Assembly: GCA_021464245.1 (NCBI GenBank)
Contig: JADCRB010000054.1
Location: forward strand, 1,277,922-1,341,921
Origin: Carallia brachiata
Lineage: Eukaryota > Streptophyta > Magnoliopsida > Malpighiales > Rhizophoraceae
Length of the DNA: 64,000 nt
Direction: 5' to 3'
A model generated the notes under the pieces. That model ran no database searches. It was not told the DNA's origin and saw only the letters and a list, made by a program, of their open reading frames with translations. This document shows positions 34,641-45,551 of this stretch, piece by piece. A program made the position numbers and the translations under genes. Position 1 is the stretch's first letter. Each line of letters begins with the position of its first letter.

Positions 34641-36286
34641 TTGCAGAGTTATGCCTTCCTGGTCCAGAATGATTTTATTCTGGCTTTGAGCTTCATGATT
34701 AGCTCCTTCAGGACGAAACACTTTCGGTTGGATGACTTACTATCCGGTGATATTTGCAGAACTCGGATCGCTGACTCGATCCTTTTCATTCGGCCGCTTG
34801 CACTCTGGGAGTTCGATCAGCTTCGCCTCCAGAGTTGTCAAGGATGTCGGGACGTCTGAGTCGGGGAATGGATACTGCTTCTGCTCCAACTCTCGCAATG
34901 TCACCTTCCGCCTTTCCTGTTGTTTTGGCTGAGTTATTTGGGTAGGATTTACCTTAGCTTTGGCGCCCACTTTTACTGGTGCGGCTTCAACAGTCATCAC
35001 TTCTTTTCCTTTTCCGGAGCTGTTGGGTTTCTTAATCTCCCTTCTGCCCCCTTGCTGGTCCAACTGGATGGGAACCGTGCCTCCGGAAGTCTGGATGCTT
35101 ATCTCCATATCATGTGCGCGGGTCGCCAGTTCTTCGAAAGTTCGGGGTTTGACACCCTGCAGGATGTATAACAGCTCCCAATGCATTCCCTGGATGCACA
35201 TCTCCACGGCAGAAGTCTCCGTCAGGCGATCTTTGCAGTCCAAGCTGAGGGCACGCCATCTGTTGATGTATTCGACAACGGGCTCTCCTTTCTTTGTTTG
35301 GTGCTGGTAAGCTCCATCATACTTACCGTCCTTCGAGTGCTGAAAAATCTGTTGAGGAACTCTCGTTGTAGCTGTTCCCAACTGTCGATCGATTCTGGTT
35401 CAAGATTTATGAACCAGGTGAAAGCGGTCTCCCTGAGTGAACGAACAAACTGCTTCACCAAGAGATCTCCATAAGTCCCTGCGTTGTTGCAGGTTTCAAC
35501 GAAGTGGGCGATGTGCTGTTTGGGATCGCCTCGTCCGTCGAATTGTTGAAATTTGGGCGGCTGGTAGCCCAAGGGCATGTTGAGACTTTCGATCCGTCTG
35601 GTGTACGGTTTGACGTACATCTGTGATCCTTGGAAGGATGTAGCTTGTTGCAGTCGGATCGTATTGGCTATCATTTCCTGCAATTGTTGAACAGATAGCG
35701 AAGCTACAGAATTTGAGGGTGGCAGCTGTGTAGAACTACCTGGTCGCTTTTCTGCAGGAAGACGGCTGGTGTGGCTTCTGGAGTGAAACCGGGTGGATAT
35801 GGTTGCTCCTCGCGGATTTCGGGATCAACTTGGATCGGGGCTTTTCCTTTGAGAGCGGCGATCTGTTGATCTTTTTCCTCCACGACTCTGATCAGCTAAA
35901 ATTTTGTTCTCCAATTCTGAAATTTTCCTCTGTGTGGTTGTGTTGGTCATCATGACGGCAACAGATGAGGCTCCGGGAAAGACTGGGGGAGAAACTCTTC
36001 TGATTCTTCTGTGTGGTCGGTTGATTTGTTGAGCAGGTTCGTCGTGTTGCCCCCGACTTCGATCGGGGTGGGTGATCGACTCCTCCATGCAAGAGAGTCA
36101 GGGGAGAGATCCTGTTGTGCGAGCTGTGGACTCTCCATTTCGATATTTTGTCGGGTTTGGACGGCAAGAAATTGTGTCCGTCCCCGGGTTTCTGGACCTG
36201 CGTACCCAGGTAGGGTAGTTGATGCAGGCAATGGAGCCGTTGCCTTCTTTTTGTGTGGCAGCTTGTACTCTTTTGGTGCCATTTGA
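34641..36286 (-). pseudogene. Gag of Gypsy element 1
   Basis: The likely start is the ATG at 36,282, about 180 bp inside the 5' LTR (MAPKEYKLP). The retrotransposon Gag domain is at 35,222-35,683 (FDGRGDPKQHIAHFVETC, then AFTWFINLEPESIDSWEQL). It continues after a frameshift at about 35,340 with GEPVVEYINRWR and a C-terminal segment. A knuckle-like CKYHR..SHPTEKC motif is readable in element 2 and is only partly in frame here (frame broken near 34,740). Frameshifts near 35,950, 35,700, 35,340 and 34,740 are seen. Confidence -1.
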
Positions 36287-36442
36287 TGTGCTGAACACCT
36301 GTAAAATTTTTTTTTTTTTTACTTTTTACTTTTTACTTTTTTTTACTTTTTTTTTACTTTTTTTTTACTTTTTTTTTCTCTCTCGGCTCCCTTTTACCTC
36401 TTTTTTTTTTTTTTTAAGGAACAAGAGATGGGAGGTGAAGAT

Positions 36443-36466
36443 GTCCCACCGAGCGTGCCAAAAATT
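36443..36466 (-). other. Primer-binding site of Gypsy element 1
   Basis: On the minus strand the 5' LTR ends in TTTACA and is followed by AATTTT and TGGCACGCTCGGTGGGAC (36,460-36,443), an 18-nt stretch starting with TGG as expected for pairing with the CCA end of a tRNA. I cannot name the tRNA with confidence. Element 2 has the same site with one base missing (52,721-52,737). Confidence -1.
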
Positions 36467-37309
36467 TGTAAAGCGTAAATTTCGAGTCTAAAACAATTAA
36501 ACTCGAAAATACAAAAATAAATTACAAATAAAAATTGTAAAATAAAAGAAAATTTACGTGGGGTCGATCTCCGTAGATCCTCCGATTAGTGTTCCTTTTT
36601 TGACTCCGTCAAGGGCTGCACGAGCTTGATCTTGACAGAAATAATTTCCACTTTTTCTTGAACTGGGTAGACTGAAATGGATCTGATTTGGACGTTTTGA
36701 CTACGGTTAAGAACCGCAGAGACCATCTGAGCCGATCTGGCTTAATTTCACCGAGGGTCGAAGGGACTTGTTCTCGGATGAACTGCCTGAATTTTGCTGA
36801 GGGCCGTATGAGATTTAATCCCAGCCGGATTTGTAGTAATTTGATATTTTCAGATCTATATTCTCATAAATTCAGATCTAGAGCGAGAGAATAAATCTAA
36901 AAATAACTTTAGAAATGGAAACAGCAAATTTTTTGGGCTTACCCCTGAAATATCTCTCAAAAAGGAGTTAGGAGAGTATACTGCAGAGTAAAAGCACGTA
37001 AGAAAAGGAGAAATTTTCTTGAGAGATTTTCAAAATTTTCTTTTTCTCTCAAATTCTCTGAATTTTTCTGTTTACAGATTTGCTGAATATGTTTTGAACT
37101 GAGGGGCAGGGGCCTATTTATAGGGTTTTCCCTCTCGTGTGAAAGCACGCGTGTGAAAGGTATAAGTCGACTTTCCGTGTTAAAGGCATAAGTCGACTTT
37201 TCCGTGTGAAAGCACGCGTGAGAAAGGAATAAGTCGACTTTCTGACTTTTCCGTGTGAAAGCATACGTGTGAAAGCACACATGTGAAAGGAATAAGTCGA
37301 CTATTGACC

Positions 37310-37340
<31 letters not shown>

Positions 37341-37345
37341 TTACA
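36467..37345 (-). repeat. 5' LTR of Gypsy element 1
   Basis: 879 bp, TGTAAAGCG to ATATTTACA on the plus strand. Promoter TATAAATA on the minus strand at 37,115-37,122. The U3 repeats with GTCGACTTATTCC number about three, fewer than in the solo LTR. It is followed on the right by GCTTC (37,346-37,350), the presumed target duplication. Confidence -1.
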
Positions 37346-37553
37346 GCTTCTAACTTAGGAAAGCGACTCTAATTTCTAAGCCCAAAAAAAAAAAAAAAAA
37401 ACGCTAAGCAACGGGAACAACAGTTCTAGAAGTACTAATCGCCTTATGAACGCTGACGTTCGCATATGTACAGTATGGATGATTTGTGGACCATATTCTG
37501 TGCAAGAACTTACTGGTTGGTAACCCACCATTCTTTTGACCCCGCAAAAGGAC
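37346..37553. repeat. Host flank segment, right copy (duplicated at 27,877)
   Basis: Matches 27,877-28,079 with only scattered differences (for example AGTACTAATCGCC versus AGTACTGATCGCC). Beyond 37,553 it continues uninterrupted into unique host DNA, so this is the original right flank of the insertion. Confidence -1.
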
Positions 37554-38366
37554 AAAAATGCTAACCTACATTCTCCCTCATTGCAGGACAATTCACACAG
37601 CCAACAAAAACGACCCCTAATTTTTTAGTATCTGCACATGTATCAGATTTTTTGTTTTAAAAAATATTTTAAGTGAAATTATAATTATTATTTTTTAAAT
37701 AATAATTAATATTTTTGAAATATAAAATTAACAAGTATTTTAAAAATATTAATATTCATTTCAAAAATATCAGTCATCATTTCAACTAAAACAAATCTCA
37801 AGACAAAAATTATCGAGATACTAACTTATTTTTCTTTTTAAATTAAGGTTTAATTTGGTACACATATATTAAATAGATGATACAAAAAATAAAATATATT
37901 TTTTATGATAAATTTAATTATTTTTGTAATTGTGCTTATTAGTTTTGAAAAAAAATAATATCCTAATTATATATATCATATTTTATTAATTTGTTATAAG
38001 ACTTAAACTTATCACAATATATGCTAAATAGTGTATGGTGGGCATCAACTTTTTTGAATTGAAAAGGTACATACCAAGTTTTTCGTTAATAGATTTATGC
38101 AAGGGACCACCAGACATTGCCGTCTTTGATTAAATGCTCAATCCCATAGAGCTGCGCCAATCCGTATATCAGGAAATCGGATAAGATTAAGAAACCTTTC
38201 ATTAATATTCAACCAAACAATACTAATTTAATCGAACGAAATTGAGATTCGCTTCTAAAAAATATGTTGAAATGAGTTCAATTCTTCATATCGTAACTTA
38301 AAAACAGAAAAGAAAAGAAAACTTCAAAAATATAAATCTTCAATTTGGTAATCTTAGCATGATTGT
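37554..38366. other. Upstream region of GLP5
   Basis: AT-rich. 38,125-38,225 matches 18,755-18,860 upstream of GLP3. Unlike the other GLP loci I do not find the AATGCAARTCCT block here. No gene is seen. Confidence -1.
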
Positions 38367-38390
38367 CTCAATGGTTTTCGGGCATAAATA
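38367..38390 (+). promoter_or_regulatory. GLP5 core promoter
   Basis: CATAAATA at 38,383-38,390 in the position of the TATA box, with the box CTCAATGGTTTTC at 38,367-38,379. The first base of the TATA consensus is changed relative to GLP1-GLP3. Confidence -1.
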
Positions 38391-38474
38391 CTGCTGTTTC
38401 CAATCGAATTCATCTCACCCCCCACAACTAAAGCAACATAAGCTCAAGCCTAATACACTACTATATACAGTAAA

Positions 38475-39408
38475 ATGAAGGAGGCTCATTTTCTTACAGC
38501 TCTTGCTCTCTTTTCTTTGGCATCTTTCCTTGCCTCTGCCTATGATCCCAGTCCTCTTCAGGACTTCTGCGTGGCCATCCAGGAGTCTAATGGTGGTATG
38601 TTTGCATCTGTCGGCCCTTAAATCTAGAGTCCTTAAGATTTTATCATACTATATAATTATTTTGGATCCCAACAGTGGCCCAAGAAATTAACATATATCT
38701 ATGTTTACTTTTTGTTTTGTCTTTTGTTTTTTTAACATATCTATGTATGATATTTAGTTTTGTCTATTTATTAGAGTCCGATTAGACTCCGAGTTCTATG
38801 TACAATTTGCGTAATTGGATCGATTATTTTGGTTTATGTTAACCGATTGCTTGATATTTGCAGTTTTCGTGAATGGGAGTTTTGCAAGGATCCAAGCTTG
38901 TACAGCAAACGATTTCTTCTTCCAAGGAGGGCTCAACACCCCTGGAAACACTTCTGCCAACAAATTTGGTTTTGCCGTAAAACCGGTGTTGGTTGATCAA
39001 CTTCCGGGACTCAACACTCTGGGCATCTCCCTGGTTCGTGCGGACTGGGCGGTCGGCGGCATGACTCCGCCGCACCTTCACCCTCTTGCTAGCGAAATCC
39101 TGGTGGTTACAAAGGGTACCCTTCTTGTTGGATTTGTTGCATCTAATCAAAACAATAATACCCTTTTCTCCAAAGTTCTGAACCCTGGAGATGTCTTTGC
39201 TATCCCAATTGGACAAATTCATTTCCAAGTGAACATAGGAAAAGTTAAGGCATCAGCATTCGTTGCAAACAACAGCCAAAACCCTGGTGTTATTACAATT
39301 GCAAATGCTGTCTTTGGATCAAAGCCAGCCATCAATTCAGACATTTTGGCCGAGGCCTTCCAAGTCAACGTGGATATTATCAAGGAACTTGAGAAACAAT
39401 TTGGTTAG
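38475..39408 (+). CDS. Germin-like protein 5 (GLP5), open but altered N-terminal cupin segment
   Basis: Exons 38,475-38,595 and 38,864-39,408, with a 268-bp GT..AG intron, encode 221 residues with a signal peptide ending ASA. Metal ligands are present: box 1 [10 protein letters not shown] (H111, H113, E118) and box 2 [14 protein letters not shown] (H160). Just after the intron the sequence departs from all paralogues: three single-A losses within about 40 bp change [10 protein letters not shown] to a SFARIQAC segment and restore the frame, so the second conserved cysteine (C48 in GLP1) is gone and a new one appears at C53. Box 1 has Leu for the usual Arg after HP. Either the disulfide is rearranged or the changes are homopolymer sequencing errors. 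The 3' UTR is split by about 1 kb of extra DNA. Confidence -1.
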
Positions 39409-39434
39409 TTGACTTAAGAAGCTGAGGAAATAGT

Positions 39435-40503
39435 TGAAAATCAACGCAAAAGCTCTAGAGATTAACGATCTACCGACAATGTGGCTGTACTGTTATATCT
39501 TGAAACTTCTTTCACCAACCGGTTTCCAACCCTTGAACAGATCTTTTGAAGCTTGAGATTATTGTGTTGCCGATGCTTCTTTGTTCGCATGTTTAATTTT
39601 CTTTGTTTTAGGTAATTGTTAAATTTAATTATAAGTATAGTTTATTAATAATTTTATATCACTTAATTTTATTTTTTTCTTTTTCTTTTTCTTTTTCAAT
39701 TCCTCCACCACAAAGCCCCCGTTACTTTCGTGCGTCACCCACGTCAAATTCGTTATAGCGCTCGAAAGGCCCTTTTTTTTTTATTTATTTATTACCAAAT
39801 CTATTGGACCACGAAACTCTTTATTTTTATTTTTATTTTTTTCTTTTGGTCACACGAAACTCTTTATTTTTAAAAACTAAAAAGACACTCCTCCCCAACA
39901 CAATTTCGAAGGCCTGCTACCATTACCTTTGATGGACAAAAGTAGTGAGTGCGGCTCATATTCGAAGGAGAAAATAAATTTAATCTATTAAAATGTAATT
40001 ACATAGATAATTTATGTAAGGATATTTTTTAACAATTTTTCTTTCAAAACTAAAAAATTTTATTTTTTAAAAATATAATATATGAGATTTATACTTTAAA
40101 ATTTTAAAATATATTTACCTAATTTTAAATTTAAATTTTTTTTTTCTTTTACAATACGGCTCTAAAACTAAGCCCATCTTTGATTTCCCCTCCTCCACTG
40201 GTCCATGTCTCATCAACTTGCTTCTCATCATTCTAGCTCTCAATACTAGGACCCACGTTTTCAATTTCAATATTATGGAGAACCCCATCACGGTCTTAAA
40301 AATGGTCCACCCCCTTTAGCCCAATGTGCGCACTCCTGGCCCAACGCCATATATTGCCTGCCAGCTAAACAAGGAGACAAATGGGGAACCAACTGGCATC
40401 TTTCTGTTGCTCACTGACTTATTATACAGGTAAGTGTAACAAAATGTGTTTAATCCTACTCTTGAGTCCCACCACGGAATATTCATCCATTTTACTGAAC
40501 AAA
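39435..40503. other. Insertion of about 1.07 kb in the GLP5 3' region
   Basis: In GLP3 the sequence AAGAAGCTGAGGGAAGG continues within about 20 bp to AAGATTGGGGCCTC. In GLP5 these halves are separated (39,413-39,430 and about 40,510 onward). The extra DNA has T-rich stretches, no recognisable protein and no clear terminal repeats. Class unknown. Confidence -1.
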
Positions 40504-42480
40504 ACCTGTATAAGATTGGCGCCTCTTTTGTTTGACGTTGATTATGTTGTGTAACTTCCCATTAATCCATTGGAAAACATTCTTACAGTTTATAAAAGAT
40601 TGTAATACAATAAAGCGAGTTGCCTGATTCCGCTTTTCCTGCCATTGTTTTGAACTTTGAATTCAAAGATACTATTTCACTTTCTGTAACATCTTAGAAT
40701 CACTGGTGTGCGGGACACCATTGCATTATTATGAGTGTTAGATTGCATTTTTTAGTTTTTTGAACCTATTATTACTTGCGATCAAACATTCAAAGACTAA
40801 TAATGTTGCACCTACGGTCTTGATAGTCCAATATGCACAAGTCCTGTAACAATTAGAACTACTAAAACTTTGTTACCAATTGTTGGGAAAATTGTTTGAA
40901 AATTATGGTTCAGAATCCTAATTGTACTGCAGTTATTAGCAGTGGAAAGGCTCTTGATTTGTTGTGGTTATGAACCAGCTCTAATGCTGGTATAATATTT
41001 GATAAATAGGTAGATAATAGATATGTAATATGATTGAGAAAAAGAAAAATAATTTAAGATGGTCCGACCTCATAACAAACGTATGGCATATGTTCTCTGG
41101 TCAACGAATGATATCTAAAGGAAAATTATGACCAAGGAAAAAATCACAATCATAGTGGAAAAATATATTTTATTTGATTTATAAAATTATATATATAATT
41201 TGGAAGTGTGAGTGGAATACTAGTAGCATTGTGGCCGCAATAGGCAATGACTCTTTCTAAAATTTAATAATGCTTATGCTGTTAAGTGAATTAATTCAAT
41301 CTAAAATTGAATTATTATTTTTTTGAACGATTGAATTAATTTTTTTGGTTGTTCAAAAATAAAATAATTGAATCTAATTACGAAGAGAAGCAAATTAATT
41401 TTGTACACTTCTTAGAAACGAATGAGAAATAGGCATTCAAAGAAACATAACAATGCAACCAAAAAGGAAACATAACAAAACAACTAATGAGTAATAGCTC
41501 ACATGTTGAAGTTGTGTCAAAACTGACAGTGGACAACTGATGCGTTATGATGGGTCCATTACAGATAGTAGGCATTCCATAGAGCCGGTGGCAATAAGTC
41601 AAATGGTTGTCCAAATAAAAGGATTGAAGGGCTTACAACAGACAATGGACATAATGGACAGCTGAAGCATTATGATGGGTACTTTTGCTGATCGAGTGGA
41701 GTCCGACAAGATTCTGAGAGTTGAGAAGCCAGAAAAATACGATAAGTAAGAAAGATTATGGGCTTATGAGACTGATGGCTGAATAAAAATTTATTGTTGT
41801 TTAAAAAAAGGATAATAACAAAGGGTATTGGAGTTGTTTTAGAACTATAGTTTTTACTTCAAGTCTCAAATGTAGGCAATTAAAAAAAGAAAAGAAAAGA
41901 AACATATCAATACATATTTTAAGCTTTTGGTGTCACAGTTATCAGCCTACTGCTTTTTCTTTTTTTTTTCTTGCATAGGAAAAGCAGTTACTGTTTCTTG
42001 TTATTAGAAATAAATAAAAAGCAGCCCTAGTCCTTCCTTGCTGCTCAATTACGCTAGAAAAAAGAGCGCTTGATATACTCATTCGCTTCACAGTATAATT
42101 TAAAGACGACTAAAAATTTATTTTTTTTAATTTTATTAAAGAATATATGTCTCATATTAATTAAAAATAATTTTATAATTTAACTTATAATAATTTTAAA
42201 CTTTTTCTACTTTCAATTTAAAATTATAGTAGACTTCAATGCTTATTGTCATTATTTGACATGCTATCAGAATTTAGTTTATTCATTTTGTCTGCACTTT
42301 TAATTTGACTCATTTTTATGAGTTTGACGCATTTCAGTTTAATTTCGTTGTGTCATGTATTAATCGGCTTTAGCACGTTTCAAGAAGGAATATTAAAGAC
42401 TATATTTCCTTGTTCCATATATGACTTTGTGTGAAGGGAGCTTTGTTGAGGAAAAATGTAAGAAAATTTTCTTGTACGTG
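40504..42480. other. GLP5 3' flank and array spacer
   Basis: Contains the second half of the family 3' UTR, the downstream block at 40,800-41,130 (ATGCACAAGTC, then ATGGTCCGACCTCATAAC), and then AT-rich DNA without a recognised gene. Short frames at 41,378-41,614 and 42,393-42,632 show no family signature. Confidence -1.
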
Positions 42481-42962
42481 AAACAAAGATGACATAGAGA
42501 CCCGTCCTGTGGGTTATCACCCAACGCCTCCCTAATAGGGGCAGGGTTAACGCATATTGATGGGAGATTAGGGATCCCCGTCCAGTTCGCTAAATTTTGA
42601 AGTAAGGATGTGATGGGGATGGTATTCAACATCCCCCTGATTTTGTCCTGATTAGAAATTGATTATTTTATCTTTCACAAGATAACTATATGAAATTTTA
42701 GATGAATAATTTAAAACATTATCTCTAATAATTATCAATAAATTTATTATTTTTACTCCAAGTAGTGATATACTATTTCATTGTTTATATGATAATTATA
42801 TGACATTTTTTTGAACGGATAATTCAAACCAACCACACGCTATAATATTTATTTAATTTATTTTCTTAATAAAAAATTGGAGACGAGGATGAGGGTGAGA
42901 ATGGAAGATAGGGATGATAGAGATAGGCATTCTCGCCCTTAACAGCCCCGTGGCCATTTCTG
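42481..42962. mobile_element. MITE-like element with GGGGATCCCCG-type motifs, GLP5 copy
   Basis: A patch of balanced GC-rich motifs (AGGGATCCCCGTCC near 42,570, GATGGGGATGG near 42,610, GACGAGGATGAGGGTGAG near 42,885, CCCGTGGCC at 42,948) around AT-rich filler, in the style of a common plant hAT-like MITE. A related copy stands at the same place in the GLP6 unit (57,600-58,145). Ends are not precise. Confidence -1.
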
Positions 42963-43086
42963 CGTGAACTTCTTTCTTAGTGAATAGCATAACTCTCTTG
43001 ATTCCAACAAATCAGATAATACTTCTTGGATATATATGCAGATCTTCATCCATAAAGAAATAATTAAACATAAGGAATATCATAGA

Positions 43087-43986
43087 TGTAACGGGTAAAT
43101 TTCGAGTTTAAAATAATTAAACTCGAAATACAAAATAAATTACAAATAAAAATTTAAAAATAAAAGAAAATTTACGTGGGGTCGATTTCCGTAGATCCTC
43201 CGATTAGTGTTCCTTTTTTGAATCCGTCAAGGGCTGCACGAGCTTGATCTTGACAGAAATAATTTTCACAGTTTTTTCTTAAACTGGGTAGACTGAAACT
43301 GTATCTGATTTGGACGTTTTGACTACGGTTAAGAACCGCAAAGACCTGATCTGAACCGATCTGGCTTAATTTCACCGAGGGTCGAAGGGACTTGTTCTCG
43401 GATGAGCTGCCTGGATTTTGCTGAGGGCCGTAGGAGGTTTAATCCCAGCCGGATTTGTAGTAATTTGATATTTTTAGATCTATATTGTCATAAATTCAAA
43501 TCTAAAGCGATTGGAGAATATAAATCTAAAAATAATTGTAGAAATGAAAACAGCAAATTTTTTGGGACTTACCCCTAAAATATCTCTTAAAAAGGAGTTA
43601 GGAGAGTATACTGCAGGGTAAAAGCACGTAGGAAAAGGAGAAATTTTCTTGAGAGATTTTCAAAATTTTCTTTTTCTCTCAAATTCTCTGAATTTTTCTG
43701 TTTACAGATTTGCTGAATATGTTTTGAACTGAGGGGCAGGGGCCTTTTTATAGGGTTTATTTACCCTCTCGTGTGAAATCATGCGTGTGAGAGGAATAAG
43801 TCGACTTTTCCGTGTAAAATGAATAAGTCGACTTTTCTGTGTGAAAGCATGCGTGTGAAAGGAATAAGTCGACTTTTCCGTGTGAAAGCATACATGCGAA
43901 AGGAATAAGTCGATTTTTCCGTGTGAAAGCATACGTGCGAAAGGAATAAGTCGACTTTTGACTTTTTTTTTTTTTTAATGTTTACA
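43087..43986 (-). repeat. 3' LTR of Gypsy element 2
   Basis: 900 bp from TGTAACGGG to ATGTTTACA. The U3 tandem units with GTCGACTTATTCC number about five (43,775-43,965). The element's TATA position reads TATAAAAAGG on the minus strand (near 43,745). Confidence -1.
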
Positions 43987-44417
43987 AATGCCCCCACTTC
44001 AAGGGTCGGTAAGGAATAACTTTGCAGACGTGATCCGCACCGAGTCTTGAAGTCCAGTTTGAAACTTGAGATGTCCTGATGAACATTGAATGTTGAAATC
44101 TTCTATCTCCGACTAACCCAACTGTTGTTGGATCGCAATGAAAACATATATGATCTTGAGGAAGTTAGCAGCCCAGCCAATACAAAAATTGAAGTCTTGG
44201 CTCCAGGTGAGTTCGAGCTTCCATGGCTCGCAAAGGCTGGCAAAAGTTTTTTGAAGTTCCAAAGCTCTGGTGAGAATAATCCGGTAGGCAAAGAACTTGA
44301 ACCTCCCCAAGAGGAAGGTCCAGCACTTTGGAACTTCAAAACCGGCACTCAGAGAGACTGACTGTAGTGATGATTCTCAAGTCTGCTTCGACGTAAGGAG
44401 AGTAGTTGGAACTTCCC

Positions 44418-44778
44418 TGTACATCGCCGCATCCAAAGGAAGATTATGATGATTGCAGCGTCTCATCCCTCTGTGGTAGATGTGAACTAAGGAGAGTAGT
44501 TGGAACTCCATGACACCGATGGCGTTGGAGACTGAGTTTCGAGGGCTTTTAGGGATCCCTCGAGGAAGACTACTCCTTCTTTTCTCAGCTCGTGCGCCTC
44601 CAACTTCTTGATCAAAGAACTTCCTGGGACAAGTGTAGAGACTAGCCATTTTCTTTTGAGAAGAAGAAGAACTGAGGGGTGAGTATTATGACTCGGGCAT
44701 GCAGGATATATATACAAATAATAAAGAGTTTTTTTTTTTTTGAAAAGTCAAAAGAAGGTATGCAGAATCGAGTAGGGC
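44418..44778 (-). other. Segment private to element 2: possible captured promoter-leader-exon fragment
   Basis: Element 1 passes directly from GTAGTTGGAACTTCCCT to CCACGTCCTTTTCCTGC; element 2 has about 360 bp here. On the minus strand it shows TATATATA (44,709-44,716), a leader with a TTCTTCTTCTTCTC tract, and an ATG at 44,649 opening a 90-codon frame starting MASLYTCPRK. The last part of that frame is element sequence. A direct repeat AAGGAGAGTAGTTGGAACT (about 44,395 and 44,490) brackets part of it. I do not recognise the protein. Confidence -1.
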
Positions 44779-44933
44779 TATCCACGTCCTTTTCCTGCAT
44801 AAGAGAAAAAAGAGGCAGCGGCTGACGCGCGTCACGAAAGTCGTTACCGTGTGTTGCAGAAGTCGTTGTCGTGTGCTGCAGAAGTCGTTACCGTGTGCTG
44901 CCAAAGTTGTTGCACCTTATCTTGTCGGTCGTC

Positions 44934-45551
44934 CTAGCAGGGCCCAAGGCGCAGCTCCAAGTCAAGCTCGGCCTCGTCTGGTGGGCCGATGATGTGGACG
45001 TTGCTGGAGCCTCCCGGCTGGTTGATGCTGCTGGAATATTCTGGGAAGAGAGGCAAAGTTTCGCTGGAATGACTTCCTTCTGCTAGAAAAGTCCCCCATG
45101 AACTTAAGTACTTGGGAGGAATGAAACCTTGACTAACTCCGTAAGACCACCAGGACCAGTATGCATGCTTCCACAGGCTACGGCTTTGATCGTTATAGCC
45201 TGAAAAGACCATTGCCTTGGTAGAACTCGGACCTGCTTCATTTGAGGGCGAAGGTGTACCGGTGGGATCTACTATCGGAACGACAGACTGTTCTTTGGAA
45301 AAAGCAGCTCTCAGTGCTAGTTTCTTCCTGCTTCTCCGATTCTGGAACCAATAAAATACATTTTTTCCTTCGATTGCCCCGAGCGGGTGCAATCGTGAGA
45401 CAAGTTGGTAAATCTGAGATGCATTAGGCATAATACCTCCATTGTTGTGGAAGACTTCCTCCAAAATTTGTAGTTGTGCCATGGTTGGTTGCCACCTTGT
45501 GCGGGGTGACCTTTCTTCTCCCTTATCTTGAGGTTCTGTAACTAGTTCCAT
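44934..45551 (-). CDS. WOX-like homeodomain protein ORF carried by Gypsy element 2 (intact, 205 codons)
   Basis: A single uninterrupted frame from the ATG at 45,551 to the stop at 44,934. Residues about 16-78 form a homeodomain of the WUSCHEL-related type: TRWQPTMAQLQILEEVF in helix 1, an enlarged helix1-helix2 region (NNGGIMPNASQI) and helix 3 IEGKNVFYWFQNRRSRKK with W68, F69, N71. IEGKNVFYWFQN is close to the WUS-clade signature. The middle is Ser/Pro-rich with WSWWSYGV. The last residues, ELDLELRLGPC, form an LxLxL EAR-like repression motif. WOX proteins are nuclear transcription regulators of stem cells and organ founding; whether this one is expressed is unknown. No intron is present, which fits capture via mRNA. 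It lies in sense with pol, between integrase and the PPT. The intact frame amid a broken pol is notable. Confidence -1.
   Translation of the reverse strand: MELVTEPQDKGEERSPRTRWQPTMAQLQILEEVFHNNGGIMPNASQIYQLVSRLHPLGAIEGKNVFYWFQNRRSRKKLALRAAFSKEQSVVPIVDPTGTPSPSNEAGPSSTKAMVFSGYNDQSRSLWKHAYWSWWSYGVSQGFIPPKYLSSWGTFLAEGSHSSETLPLFPEYSSSINQPGGSSNVHIIGPPDEAELDLELRLGPC

Larger units (their letters stand above)
28076..37345 (-). mobile_element. Ty3/Gypsy element 1 (Tat-like), with truncated 3' LTR
   Basis: On the minus strand the order is: 5' LTR (36,467-37,345), primer-binding site, gag, protease, RT-RNase H, second RNase H, integrase, WOX-like ORF, polypurine tract (28,134-28,152, AAGTGGGGGCATT on the minus strand) and only the first 55-58 bp of the 3' LTR (28,076-28,133). 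RT before integrase defines Gypsy, and the extra RNase H after the RT-linked one is typical of the plant Tat group. The coding region has several frameshifts, so it is not autonomous as assembled. It lies opposite to the GLP genes. Confidence -1.
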
